From Sympetrum striolatum (lineage: Eukaryota > Arthropoda > Insecta > Odonata > Libellulidae), in contig OX388351.1 in the NCBI GenBank assembly GCA_947579665.1, forward strand, positions 50,476,939 through 50,540,938: a stretch of 64,000 bases of DNA, in the 5' to 3' direction. The notes beneath the pieces were generated by a model. It was given only the letters and a program-made list of their open reading frames with translations, did not search any database and was not told where the DNA came from. This document shows positions 1 to 11,896 of the stretch, in pieces (position 1 is the first letter of the stretch; each line of letters begins with the position of its first letter). A program made the position numbers and the translations under genes.

Positions 1-80
1 AAAAGCTAATTGATCTCCAGGTTAGATAGGGATGTCGGTGTTTTACACTCACTGCCAAACGCCATTGGCGGATTGCTAGA

Positions 81-202
81 TTTAAAACTAAATTTGGTTG
101 ATGGTAAGGTTCTTGGGATTGGGTTGGGTTGGTTGGTAAGGTTCTGGGAGGTTTACAGTTAACCCCCAGAACCTTACCATTAACCCTAAATTTTAATCTA
201 AA
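81..202. repeat. Foldback (inverted repeat), MITE-like
   Basis: Two arms, roughly 81-117 and 164-202, are imperfect reverse complements. The inner pair 135-148 (ggtaaggttctggg) and 165-178 is a perfect 14-bp stem around a 16-nt loop. The left side also carries a direct duplicate of the ggtaaggttct motif (103-113 and 135-145). No flanking duplication could be defined, so the superfamily is unknown. It looks like a degraded foldback MITE. Confidence 0.55.
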
Positions 203-3200
203 ATTTTTTATGGGACCCTTTGACCCTTTGTGTATCATCTAGTGCTTACTTCAGTCTATCTCTCATGCGAGCAACTGATGATGCAACCTCTCTGATACAA
301 TACTTTCATTTTCATCGAACTTGACCCCTTTATCATACTGCTGAGGAATTTGAGTAGAATAAGAGAATTGCAGATCTACCGCCAACGCACACACCCCTCC
401 TTCACCTTTGAGTCACGCACACGCGTTTCCTGAAAACGGCTTTTTATCCGAACGAGCGCTTTGCGGGAGTTGAGTTACAGTTCCGCGATGTGGCCCTCGC
501 TAGGAAACCGAGAGAAACTCGAGAGGAAGGGAGGTCCAGAGGAAGGAAGGAAATAAACCTTAAAGATACGCCCTGCTTGGGCTTCGCAATCAGGCAAATG
601 TAAACGATAATGCAAATGCGTTAACGCTGATGTTTTAATGAGTATTGATAAACATCAGTCAGGCCGAAAGGACAGTAAAATAGTTCAACAAAGATTTGGT
701 TAGCTAAAACTAACAGCTGATGTAATTCAACAAAAAATTGGTGAACCTATTTAGAAGTTATCTGCAGATTTACTAAATAAATGCGGAATTATTATATGGG
801 AAATAGTCTTATCGTACTAAAAAAAATCATAACATACCATCAAAATAGCAGGAATAAGAAGCGAGTGATGGAATTCTTCAAAAGCTGACTGATTCCTAAG
901 CCAAGAGTAACAATAAATCCACCATTCGTAAAGCTCAGGTATAAGTTTTGATTAATTCGAAAAATATTAAATAAGGTTCCCTGAAGTATTAAAATACATT
1001 GCTTAGGTTCTCTTTTGTAGGAAATTTTTCATATGTTTTGTATATTTATGAAACATTTTTTTACGCGACAAGGCACCAATATACCACCACCTATCAGTTT
1101 TTCTAGTTCATTTATCATACAAAATTTAACAATCCGACTCATCACTCACTTAACACAAATCTAAAGTATTCTTCTTTCTCCTTGAATCATGGAAAATATT
1201 CGCTATGTGAATTACATATAATGACCAGCAGAAAATCACAGCTGGCCACCGATTTGAATTCTGCTCCATGGCATCGTCAACGATATCGATTATAATAGAA
1301 AAAGTATCATTATTTACGTTATCATTTGATGATAAGGATAAAAACGAACAAGAAGAGAAATAAATGATAAAATAATCAAGTAACATGAAAACAACAATAC
1401 TGGATACGTCGGCATCAATTAATAAAGTGAAGAATAATGTTTTTTGACTATGAATGTTAAGGAGACGAAATGACGCAACAGCGAGAGAATTGGGAGACTC
1501 ATAGAAATGCATCAAACCAAACTGATAGAGACTACTATTGTAGTCTGTTCGACTTTTTCTAATATAAATCTCCGTCTAAATGAACACAGAGTTTAAATTC
1601 TTGCAATTTATATTAGTATTGCTTAGTTAAGTAAGTAAATTTAGACAAAAACTACAAAAATAGTGTCTGAAAGAATGTGGGGGAGTGTGGGATCTCTTGC
1701 ATGCTAAACTTAGGGCTTCAAGTAATAATTTATGATTATAGATGATTTAATAACAGAAAAATTGATTCACTTGCATCATTGTGACTTTTGACGCCATTTA
1801 ATGTACTCTACCGGTTTTTGGGAAGGTATTTTATGAAAATATTTTATATAGGTCGCAAAAAGTTCGAATCAACCTAAACTAAATTCGAATTAACCAAAAC
1901 TAAATTCGAATTAACCGCGATTTATAACATTTTTAGATATAGAATGATGGAGACCAAGAATGGCATTCGAAGTAAAGACGATTTCCAACAATAGAAGTCC
2001 GAATTAACCAAGTCCCACAGTATTTAACTATTCTGAAAACAAACAGTCCGTACGTATTTATAGCATGATATTTCTTCCGAGAGATACGTCGCGAGATATC
2101 ACATACGATCGCAGGCACCTTTCCAAGTCTCTGAGGCGACAGTTTGCTCGTCGCCGATTTATGTAAATCTTGTTCGATCATCGCTCAAATTTTCGCTCAT
2201 CATCGCAAACATATTCCACTCGAAGACACTCCAGAGGCGAGAATTATACGGCGACTTAGGCGCTCACTGCGTCACTGGGACAACACCGGCGAAAGCAAGC
2301 ACGAGGCGTGTTTTTATAAGTGTGCAACCGAAGATAAGGAAGCCCTTGCGATCTCCGACGGGCAAAAACAACACGAGGCCTCGGCAGTGCCTTCGAGAGG
2401 GACAAATTGAGCGACGAAGCCGTGTCTTAGAGAAGATTGACAAAGTCGAATCGAAAGAAGAATCTAATGTGATATATGCTATCGTTAATCGATACAGTTT
2501 GATAGTACCTTACGCAGTAGTTAGACTCTGACGGTTGCTCCTCAAGCTGAAAATATACGCTGAAAAATGTTGATAAGTACAGTCAGCATTGTTCATATTT
2601 GGTCGGTTAAAAAATCGCTACGTTTTCGTAGGCATATAACCCTTCGGCTACTCAGTTACTCCAGCGATAGTTTTTATGCGTTATATAGGTTTTAGTTTTA
2701 CAATAATTTCATGCCTCTACGTATTTGTTCTTCAAGATCAAATAATTATATTCTTTGCATATTTTTCATCAATCATACATCGTTAGCGTAATTTTAATGA
2801 AATCCTTGCGGAGAAACGATATGCACACTGTAATAGAGGTGAAGATAGAAAAACTACAAATATATAAGCAAGACCATCTCTGAGTGCTCCGAATGTGAAA
2901 TAATTCCTAAATGTTGATAAACCAATCAGGTATATTACTTTACATAACTTTGCTATGTTAATTAAGCATTTAAAATGCTTGTGGTGAAGATTTTTGAAGT
3001 TTTATTGATTTATAATCATATTTACCAAGATATACATTTCTCAAGAGCAAATATCATTTGTCAATCTATTATCATTAATTTTTAAGATAAATTCATAGTG
3101 CCATTGCTTTAACCATGAAACTAAACACTCAGAACACAAAATAGTTTTGGGGCTCACGTTTATCACGGTTAAGTTCCATACTCAACCGCGATAGGCAAAT

Positions 3201-4115
3201 TTCCGCGAAGTAAGATTCTCCAATTAAAAATCGAATATTTTCGCAGTTATAGCATAGAAAACCTTTTCACGACCTAAATGCGTTTTTAACATCATTAGAC
3301 TCTCTAGACATGAATTACACCGTTTAGTCACCATTACACTCCCATTTCTCAAAATTAATTTCATAGCATTTTATTGAAGATACGTAGGCATTTGAAAAAA
3401 TCGCGATAGAATGAAGCCGCGGAAGTCGAAGTGCGAAGTGGCGAGAGACGACTGTACATTAGTACTCAACCATTTGGTCGATTATATTCCCTCTTCAATG
3501 CCATTGCTTTTGTATCATGATAACTTACCCAACCCTTTCATCAATGGCCATTCTGATAAAATTCTAATAATATAAACAATTAACTTCGTAATAAAAGCGA
3601 TGATATTTATGATTAACTAAACCGCGAACACCTTCATAGGTACTATGTGAAGAGAGAAATCAAAAATATCTCTCAGCATCGGCTACAGTTTTGGCAATAT
3701 ATATAGCTTTCATGAAAATAGGTTTCCTGAAATTCTGAGTACGGAAAAAAGTGCATGTACATCATTTATTTCATTCATTAGAGCATGTCTATAATAAATT
3801 ATGGATTGTAATTTCCTTATCTGGAACTTTTACCTTTAGGTTTTTTTAATGGCAACTATTATTAACGGAGCCAGGATATAATTTTCCAATAAAAGGAAAT
3901 ATTTAGGAAGCAGGAGTAACTTGTAGGAATCTTCAACAATTCTAACAAAAATCAATGCATTCAGATTCTTAAGAAGCTAAAATCACCCTACGAATTACAT
4001 TTCAAGAAATAAATTTTAAAATTCAATTAAATATTTATTTTAAAGCCAATCGAAAATGAAGTTTCGTTGAGAATGGATAGCTGTTTATGATACAATTAAG
4101 GAATACAGTGGTACC
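203..4115. other. Non-coding stretch, no gene recognised
   Basis: AT-rich DNA. A GC-richer patch at about 2090-2460 holds an open frame of 88 codons (2144-2410, +) with no motif I recognise; it overlaps a second frame and is probably not a gene. A short tandem repeat (1863-1916) is listed separately. I see no tRNA, no convincing exon and no transposon ends. Confidence 0.5.
1863..1916. repeat. 21-bp tandem repeat, about 2.6 copies
   Basis: The unit begins ttcgaattaacc and continues with a purine-rich half (aaaactaaa). Two full copies and one half copy are adjacent. A single diverged ccgaattaacc copy lies about 80 bp further on, near 1999. Purely local; no function is evident. Confidence 0.7.
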
Positions 4116-4593
4116 TTGGTTAACGACGGCCTTAGTTAACGACGGACTTGGTTAACGACGAGTTGCTGTAACCAAAAAATTTCTTGGGTAACGACGTAGG
4201 ATTTGGCTTACGACGCCTCGTCGATTGGTCTTTCCGGAGTTTCACGTGTTTCAGCACGTCTACTTATAATCACTATATTATAAACTAATATTTGGTGTAC
4301 GTTACGATGTTACATCATAAAAACATACTGAATAGCAGCTAGCGGAGAATATTAAAAATATTTCAAAGCTAAATTGTAGCTAATTCACATAGGCACATGT
4401 TGTCTCACCGGAGTTAAATCGGTAAATATTACAAGTTTTGCTTCCAATAACTGGGGTGCGTCCTCGACGCCGGGAAATACGGTAATCCATTACCATTATT
4501 ATACCTGTGGAAAATCGCGCCTTGGATAACGACGGTTTTGGTTAACGACGATTATTCTGGAACGGATTAGCGTCGTTAACCAAGGTACCACTG
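4116..4593. mobile_element. Tigger/pogo-like MITE (Tc1/mariner superfamily)
   Basis: A 478-bp non-autonomous DNA element. Its terminal inverted repeats are perfect for 23 bp and begin CAGTGGTACCTTGGTTAACG. It is flanked by TA dinucleotides (4114-4115 and 4594-4595), the target duplication of Tc1/mariner-superfamily elements. The first 100 bp contain repeated ttggttaacgacg-type motifs, three of them close together, and a further copy lies inside the right end; these are plausible transposase-binding sites. There is no coding capacity. The end sequence resembles Tigger/pogo-type elements, but the family name rests on memory of such ends rather than a search. Confidence 0.85.
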
Positions 4594-5610
4594 TACTAAG
4601 CAAAGAATGATTTTTTATTCCCAGGCGGTTCATTTGCTAGGGGTTTGCTCAAGGGACTGATGACGGATAATATGATAAAGTAAGATAATTTAATACATGT
4701 TTACGCTCGTAGTGAATAAAGCTGTCTCTGCTAATTGCAAGCAGGATCGAGCCCGTCACAAACAAGAGGCGGGCGATTATTTTGTCATCAACTTATCCCT
4801 CTGTTTTTGAATCTTTAGATAAAGTCAGTCTAATCGTCCATGTGGATAACTTACTCCAGTGAAATCAATTTAATCAGCAATAAAAGTGCAAGCACCTCGC
4901 TTAGTGCTATCTTATTTTCGTTTTGAAAGCCGTGACAAACATCATCCCTGACGATGAAAATTTTAATCGTAACAGCTGAAGTGATCTTTGGTTCTCATTA
5001 TGCTCCAGTCACAAAGATGCCCCACAACTACCCATTCCCATCGATTCTACAGAAATTATAATATGTAACTTAATAGAACTTTCACTCACATTAGCATCTC
5101 CTTCATTAATTTCCAAATACCAGTTTTTTTATGAAATCGACCATTTAGAATTCATTTCCAAATTTCATCTAAATATTGGTGATCGATTCCTGACAGTTGG
5201 TTTGACAAGTATAACAGCAGCAACAAGTAGGTTTTTTAGCACTCATCTATATTTTTAATGATCTAAACTTTTCGAGACATTTTTTCGCGTAAATCGTAAA
5301 TTTCTCTGCGTATATAGCCAATATTTTTACTAGAGCACGTATTACTCTCTCTTCCAAATTAGTCGATTTACTTAGAATGACAATTAGAAAATTAAGGGAC
5401 TAAATTTTTCATTGACCTTAAAAGAACTTTCCAAATTAGATGGAAAAGAATTCAGGTTTGATTTACAAACCCTTAAATTTAAATAAAAAATCTACACTAC
5501 AGTTGACAAATAGAAACCAAAAAAAAACTAATGTGGCCAACATGACTTTCTCCATATTTATTGAAAACAGAAGTCTATGCCGGTAATATATAAATAAATC
5601 CAAAACAATG
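4594..5610. other. Non-coding stretch, nothing recognised
   Basis: AT-rich unique-looking DNA without repeats, RNA genes or open frames that resemble known proteins. Confidence 0.5.
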
Positions 5611-6208
5611 AGTGTTACAGGAAAATGTTTCATACAAAATTTGTAGTAAAATACATTACATATAACTTTGGTACATAATTGTATATACCTACATTGCATT
5701 CTGACAGAGATATGTGTGAAAAACTTCCATTTCTGGATAAACAACAACTTCCGGTTAACCATTATTGAAGAATAACTCCTAAAGAATCAGTGTTACGAAA
5801 AAATATTTCATACAAAAGTTGTAGTAAAGTATGTACATTATCTACGACTTTTGTTTTTAATTGTATATACCTATATTGCATTCTTACAGAGATATATAAG
5901 AAACGACATTTTGTTCCGGATAAACCGCAACTTCCGGTTAAGTGATATTCACCAAAAACTAATCAACTCTTGGCATTGTTAGGAAAATACTAAATATGAG
6001 TTTTGAATTTGATCGGATAATTACTTTTTAAGATAGAGCGGCCACAAACTTTTTTTACCACAGACAGACACACACACAGTCAGACATGTTCGGGAAAATA
6101 GCAAAAACGAGCTCTATGGGCCCCAAAACATCTATTTCCGACGAAATCTGGAGGTCGAATTTTTTAGCGAATACAATACTTTCTCTATACTACGTATAGG
6201 GAGAAAGT
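5611..6208. repeat. Duplicated ~150-bp repeat plus terminal hairpin
   Basis: Two diverged direct copies, 5611-5758 and 5789-5941, share agtgttac, ttcatacaaa, a ttgtatatacct segment, a 'cagagatat' block and a closing 'aacttccggttaa'. They are followed by a segment with a cagacagacacacacac run (6063-6079) and then by an imperfect hairpin (6178-6190 with 6194-6208, actttctc...gagaaagt). This layout suggests the 3' portion of a dispersed element, perhaps retrotransposon-derived. I could not assign a family. The 99-codon frame at 5463-5762 (-) overlaps it and has no recognisable domain. Confidence 0.55.
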
Positions 6209-6215
6209 AAAAAAT

Positions 6216-7954
6216 TAAAGACACGCAATTTTAAATACATTGTAGATAGACACTACGGAAGTTAAGAAAAACAAAAGTTGACCATTTCGAGTCCCTTAGC
6301 AAAAATATCATAAAATTTCTCTGATTGCAAAACATGTTTACAATATTTGATGGAGAGAAAAAATTAAATATGAGCATTCAGCTTTAACACCACCACTTAC
6401 AAAGTTCTGTACTAGTTTTTTATTATAAATATATATATATCGGATTTGAAAGAGTAATGTCACTAGCGAACGAGTAAAATTAATTGTATTTCTTCGCACA
6501 ACAAATTAACTACGAAGTGCGTTTCGTAAGGATCTTCAATTAAGGAGGATCTGATGTTAAATTTTCGAAACGTGTCAAAGTCTTTGGTGATAAGTACTGC
6601 GTTGCCTTTTCCGGTAAGAAAAGTGAGGAAAGTAGTTGGCGCCGATAAGTGCCCTCGTCTTGCCTCTTCAACTGTTATTAAATGCTACTGTTTACAATTC
6701 TATCAGAAGGCAACCCACGTCATGTTCAATGGGCTCAGACGCCCTTCTTCTCCGATGTTTACTCTGATTCGTGTTGGGAACTCTCTCCAAATAAGAAGCC
6801 AGAATCCGAATTATGAAACTCACGCCTGTCGCCGCTTTGTTTGAGAACAAGAGGCGTAAATGGCTGGGTCATCTCCATTGGACACCTCGAGAAACGCGAC
6901 GAGATGAATTTGAAGAGTTTTTCATCGCTTATTAGCTTCTCAAGACACTACTGTTTTCCGTTAGAATTAATAGTGTCACTACATTTGAAATTAAATCAGT
7001 CGGTAGATCTTCACAAGCATCCATACCAATTAAGCAGCTTTTGAAATATGGCAAATGGATAATCTTCTTCTTTTATTTATCGATATCGCGCACAGTAGAT
7101 GGATAGAGTTTTAAAACGATTTGCCTTCGAGACCAACTTTCTTAAGGAGACCAAATATAGAAATCATCTTAATTTGGGATGTCCAATGCCTGAGCAAATG
7201 ATATTGCTCTAACTCTTTAAGATTGATGTATATTGTAAAATTATCCCTGAAATATCATTCAAACCTAGTGATGTTAACTAAAAAAATCTCCTTATTAGAG
7301 AAAATATATTAAATGTTTGTTTCTAATCTATAACCTCATTAACTATGACTCGTGATGTTACATATGTTATTTACATACATTTTTACAGAATTATTTTTAA
7401 GATCTAATTTTTAGGAAACAGGCAAATGCAAAAAAGATCATTTGTTTTTATCTATTTAGTAAATCTCTACAGCATTAAAGAAAGATGCTTTTAAAAATAT
7501 AATCGACATTTAACTTAACTCATCAACCTCAAATTAAATTATTAATTACTTCTTTGCTAATTTCAAAGTTACATACTTATCTTAAATTAGGTATATAAAT
7601 AGAATAAAATCGCAGTTTGAAGTCATTTTGGTTAACTTGGTAATTTCTGCAACATGAATCCCAAAATAATTTTGTAAAAATTACTAAATTATTCTCTATT
7701 CCTTCAGAATGTTTTTCTACGAAGTTCACTATGATATAATTGAGTCGTAGTTTATTGCTACTCCATAATAATAAATGAATATATTGAGATTATTGATTTT
7801 TCTATTTAGATTTATTTCCGCTAAATTATTTACAAAAAACTCAATTCTTCTTGGACTATCTTTAAGAGAAAATGAAAGTATCTATCCCTTCCGATTTCTA
7901 TGACAATTATTTTCTGTATCAACGAATTCAATACAAGGTTAATATTCTAGTGAA
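6216..7954. other. Non-coding stretch with two unexplained small frames
   Basis: Two adjacent plus-strand frames, 6554-6844 (96 codons) and 6841-7044 (67 codons), sit in a slightly GC-richer patch. Neither matches a family I know, and neither is supported by splice signals I can defend. The rest is AT-rich DNA with nothing recognised. Confidence 0.45.
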
Positions 7955-8100
7955 TGAGATTTTGGCGCTTCCATTAAATACCTTCACAATTTGAACTAGC
8001 GCTGATACCCTTGTTGATAGCAACGTCTTTATTGCTGACTTGTTTATAGAAATATAAACATACATTGTTGCATTAGAGAGTGAGCAGATCAGACGCGTAA
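7955..8100 (+). repeat. Candidate 5' LTR remnant
   Basis: It aligns by eye with 9723-9847. Shared elements in order are a tga-att-tgg start, a tacctt/tacttcc-cac block, gata-caa, and ttgtttatagaaat-taaaca. The outer limits are estimates. The similarity is moderate, as expected for an old element. Confidence 0.4.
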
Positions 8101-9061
8101 GTATTTCGAGTCGGAGTAAATCTCTAAAACATTAAAGGGTAACGCATTTGGAGATACAATTGACATTCAGACTAATATTACATCTACTCGTTAATGGTTA
8201 AGAGATTTACTTCAACTTAAATACCTACGCGTTTGTCTGGTTCACTCGTTAATGCAACAACTTGCCTAGATCCCTCACGGCAATTCCCATCGTTTTTCTC
8301 ATTCTTCACTATTGGTCTCATATCAACGGCACCACCAAGAATGACTGGACTGCTAGATCGTGATAGCCAAGGGATCGATTCCGCAGCATCCTTCATGCAT
8401 CCTTCACGTCACCCAACTCAAGTAATTCACCGAAGGATAGATGCATCTTCATACGAATATTTACACCCCTATTAATGCCTTTCAAACCAAAAAAAAAAAC
8501 TTTTTGTACTTCCCGAACATGTGCGAGAATAATAAGTACATAATCCCAATCAGCGCCACATCTTTGACAAAATTTTAGTATGAGATTGACAAGTTATTCT
8601 ATCCGAGGTGAAGCGGAAAACATCAAGCAACCCACAGCTTAAGATTGACAAGCCCTATGTCTACTACTTTTGAAGGTGGCGATAGCTATAATCCAGCGAT
8701 TGAAAACCAAAAACTTTGATGGTATACAGAATGGTTTTATCCTCTTCTGTGAACAGTGATCGCTTGGCCAACTCCAACAGGGGCAAGATTAACACGGGCA
8801 GTTTCCAACAGGTATACACCATGTTTCAGATTCGTCTCAAAAGTTTTTCACCGACGACCTTTCTCGGATCACCATCGACGTTGCAGTAATATTCTGTCCC
8901 GTTTCACCCCATGAACTACTTCATTCACAAGAAAAAGAAAGGATCCATACTGAGTCGTCACGCCTGTACCCAAGCCAACAGCTCCAAAAGGGGCCAATTT
9001 CAGAATCAAGCAAGTCTCTGAGATGTCGCACTAGAAACTTCAAACTCTTGAGAACCTAAAG

Positions 9062-9703
9062 CCCTCATCCACCGTTTCCTCTACTGCCTCCACCAACCTG
9101 GGACCAGAGCAACTGCCAAATTCGACAGTTCCCGCTTCGTTTGGACATCCATTCATAGGGATAGCTGCTCAGCCTGGCTTGAAGACATCAGCTCTACAGC
9201 AACCACGCTCTTACACAACGGAGAAGTCATTCGTTCATCAAGGAAATATTTTGTGGAGTCCTGATGTACCTACTGACGGATTCGCCGCAGCCCCTCTCTG
9301 ACATTTTACAGAAGTAAAGTCGATGTTAACATCCAACCACGGGAAGCACACTACTTTCGTGTTTCATCACCTTACGACCTTTACAAATGAATTCGTTCGT
9401 CTCGATACCTTCTGTGGTACTCTCCGGGCACCTTCCGCTGATCCACTCCCGATCCTGTAACGCTCCGAGAAGATCTTCAGCAAAGTGTTCAAGAGCTCTG
9501 CAATCGACGTATGAATATCCACATCATATTCCAATCAAAGGTGGCTAGCAGGGCATTTATGTAGATGTGTAGATGATTTAAACCCTTTAACTCCAGTCCA
9601 GCAGAACGCAACATCACCTCCATCGGGCAGGCTAAAATCAACAGCTATGAGCACCCTCTCCGGTCGTCGATTTCGGTCCCCGCATTTCTACCATTTGATG
9701 GCT
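9062..9703 (+). pseudogene. Ty3/gypsy integrase C-terminal remnant (frameshifted)
   Basis: Three stretches read like the end of a gypsy-type Pol polyprotein. At 9082-9186 the frame includes HQPGTRATAKF and RFVWTSIHRD, matching the 'HPG-RAT...RFVWP' region that surrounds the integrase zinc-binding module, although the later cysteines are not present. At 9356-9457, in another frame, FVFHHLTTFTNEFVRLD followed by a 'LRAP...PLPIL' segment matches the integrase C-terminal 'FVR.D...L..PY.GPF.VL' region; it ends at a stop (9458-9460). At 9647-9703, in the same frame as the second piece, an SGRRFRSPHFYHL segment matches the usual 'RSGR.VR.P' tail. The integrase catalytic core is not visible. Frame changes and stops make it non-functional. 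Confidence 0.65.
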
Positions 9704-9722
9704 CTTCGGACTTGGCGAGAGG

Positions 9723-9847
9723 TGATATTGTGGACCCCTTACATACTTCCACTCTTCGAATTTGCGTTCTCGCTCTAAATGATAACAATGACTGCATTGT
9801 TAACTTGTTTATAGAAATGTAAACAGACTTGAAGTATATCTCAATCA
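9723..9847 (+). repeat. Candidate 3' LTR remnant
   Basis: It begins tgatattgtgg directly downstream of the Pol tail and shares its middle (ttgtttatagaaat-taaaca) with 7955-8100. The right limit is approximate. Confidence 0.4.
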
Positions 9848-11762
9848 TATGGAAATAAATATCTACAAGATAATTATTATAACGATGGCCTACATAGTTT
9901 TATTTCACTCCAGCGTGTATTAGATCTAATATAATCATACTAATAAAATCATACGACTATTTAATCATACGAAAAGAAAGGTTTTTCTCTTAAGTAAAGA
10001 AAATCATCAAAATATCTAACAGGCTTGATGTTTACAACGGTTATTTTTCGAACAATATTAATCGTCTTATATAATATGAATTATGATTAAAATATAAAAT
10101 ATAAAATAAATTACAATTCAAATTCATATTCATATTCTAATTAATTATTATATGAGTTTTTCTTCTTGGATTTGAGGAATGCTGAGCTTGATATGTGTAT
10201 TTCAGTTAGTATGCATATTTTAATAGTCATTTTAAAATATATATTCTTTCCTTCTTGGAGAGGTAATTCAGGAGTTATTATATCATAAAGATCATCAAAA
10301 ACAACATAGGTTTCCGGTCTCATTCGTTTTTACTACCACATGTCCTCGAACGAGTTAATCACATTTTGATGGTGCTGAGGTTATCATTGATAGAAATATA
10401 TTCTCAATGAAGAATCGCATGCAGAATAAAGTATCAAATGCTCATATAGCTTAAAATAGATTAATGGAAATGACTAGTAAACGTTTTAACTTAAAATATC
10501 GCTAAATTAGAACCGGTTGATCGCATTTAATCATGTTTATCCAGTACAGGCAGACCGTTGACACGATTTTGAAGTTCCATATTGCTTTTATTCGTGAAAT
10601 GATTTCGGTACAAAAGCTCGGGTTTTTTAATGTTACGCATCGGCCTTCACAAAATTGAAGATTCGGAACTGAAGTTTCACATGTTTCAAGCGGTTTATAA
10701 ACCATTATGTTTTGCAGAACCGAGGATTTTATGTTGATTACTACTCATCACTCGACCTCTTGTAATAATTACGACTTAACTTATGTTAGTTTTGTTCGGA
10801 ATCCTTATAAAACCTTTAAATCTTCAATTTAAAATTATTTAGGTTATATGCATAGTTATTTACCTCTATTTCCATATTAACCCATATTAAAGGTGTTTTA
10901 TTCAGGAATTTATTTTTCTTCTCTAATGAATGAAGAAGAAATCTATACCTATCTAAATTATGCCAGCAGACTATTTGATCGTCTAATCTACTGAATTCAT
11001 TTGAAAACAGATTGAGTGTGGAAAGATGACTGATGTTCATGCTTGTATTCTTAATACTAATTGTAAGAGATAACGTGGGTGTCTTTTCCCAGAAAAATGA
11101 TTTGAGTTCGTTGAAAATAAAATGACGAACCTAAAAATGAAAATATAGGATAGTTACATGTGGAATCAATTAAGCAGATAATATGTTATGAGGTAGATTA
11201 GCACGTTGCGGACGAGTTGAATAATAGTGAATTACACAATCCTTACAAAACTCATTTCTATAGATGACAGAGAAGATTCGATAGCAATAACTAAAAATAA
11301 AAACTCTAAATAAATAACGATGAATCAAAATTGAATAATAACTCAACATGAAATGAACGTTTCCTGCTTGCAGTGATATCTAAAACATATGTATGTTGTG
11401 AGAGAAAATTCTACAGTAGCCGAGAACATATTAACAAAGCTTCAAATTGAGCAGAAATATTTGAATTTCTGCTGAGAACCTTTACAATCATCCTCTGCTC
11501 TGCAATAAATCCAGAAAAATAAAATCATTTATGTAAGTTACGCATTTTTATGTATTTAGCGTATTAGGTTATGCTAATTTTACTGATTCAAAGTATAAAA
11601 CGTTGAACCTATTCTGAAAATCTTTCACAGAACACGCAGAAGAATACGTAAGACCATGAGACAACGTTAAACACTAAAGTCACACATTAAAGGTAAATTT
11701 CCACCAGAAAGAAACAAAAGCGGTGGTGGAATTGTTAGCATACTAGCTAATCAACTTTTTTC
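9848..11762. other. Non-coding AT-rich stretch
   Basis: Several frames of 60-74 codons are present on the minus strand (for example 10141-10323, 10502-10705 and 10816-11040). They are AT-rich and show no domain. No RNA gene or repeat was recognised. Confidence 0.5.
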
Positions 11763-11896
11763 ATAAAATTCACAGAATCGGGCGAGATATGGTGGAGATC
11801 CATCATGCAAAATGAAGAAGATAAATTGGTACTTTTTCCACAAAATTACCAAAATTTTGTGGAAAAAGTACTAATTAATCTCCTTCATTTTGCAAT
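11763..11896. repeat. Hairpin repeat, copy A (second copy at 45634-45763)
   Basis: A leader (ataaaattcacagaatcggg to catcatg) is followed by a long hairpin at 11806-11894. Its core is ggtactttttccacaaaatt paired with the complementary segment that ends the loop accaa. The outer arms pair again (tgcaaaatgaag with cttcattttgca), leaving a mismatched stretch in the middle. Leader and stem are both shared with 45634-45763, so this is a dispersed family rather than a chance hairpin. The element class is unknown. Confidence 0.75.

Larger units (their letters stand above)
7955..9847 (+). mobile_element. Collapsed Ty3/gypsy LTR retrotransposon
   Basis: A fragment with integrase-like protein remnants (9062-9703) lies between two similar non-coding segments that I take as LTR remnants. 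The first starts near 7955 (tgagattttgg). The second starts near 9723 (tgatattgtgg), immediately after the end of the coding remnant, where a 3' LTR should lie. The best-conserved shared part is the block around ttgtttatagaaat (about 8040 and 9806), at roughly 79% identity over 48 bp by eye. Gag, protease, RT and RNase H are not recognisable, so most of the interior has been lost. LTR ends and the target duplication could not be fixed. Confidence 0.6.

Noticed and set aside
174..190. aaccctaa as telomeric repeat
   Set aside because: A single occurrence inside a foldback, not an array.
1150..1515. 121-codon frame on the minus strand
   Set aside because: Ser/Ile/Phe-rich, with no domain. Such frames are expected in AT-rich DNA.
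4735..4775. Possible B box (complement of aggatcgagccc) on the minus strand
   Set aside because: No A box or tRNA-like fold could be drawn.
9565..9590. gatgtagatgtgtagatga read as a LINE microsatellite tail
   Set aside because: It lies within the gypsy Pol remnant, between two pieces of the same frame, so a LINE tail is unlikely.
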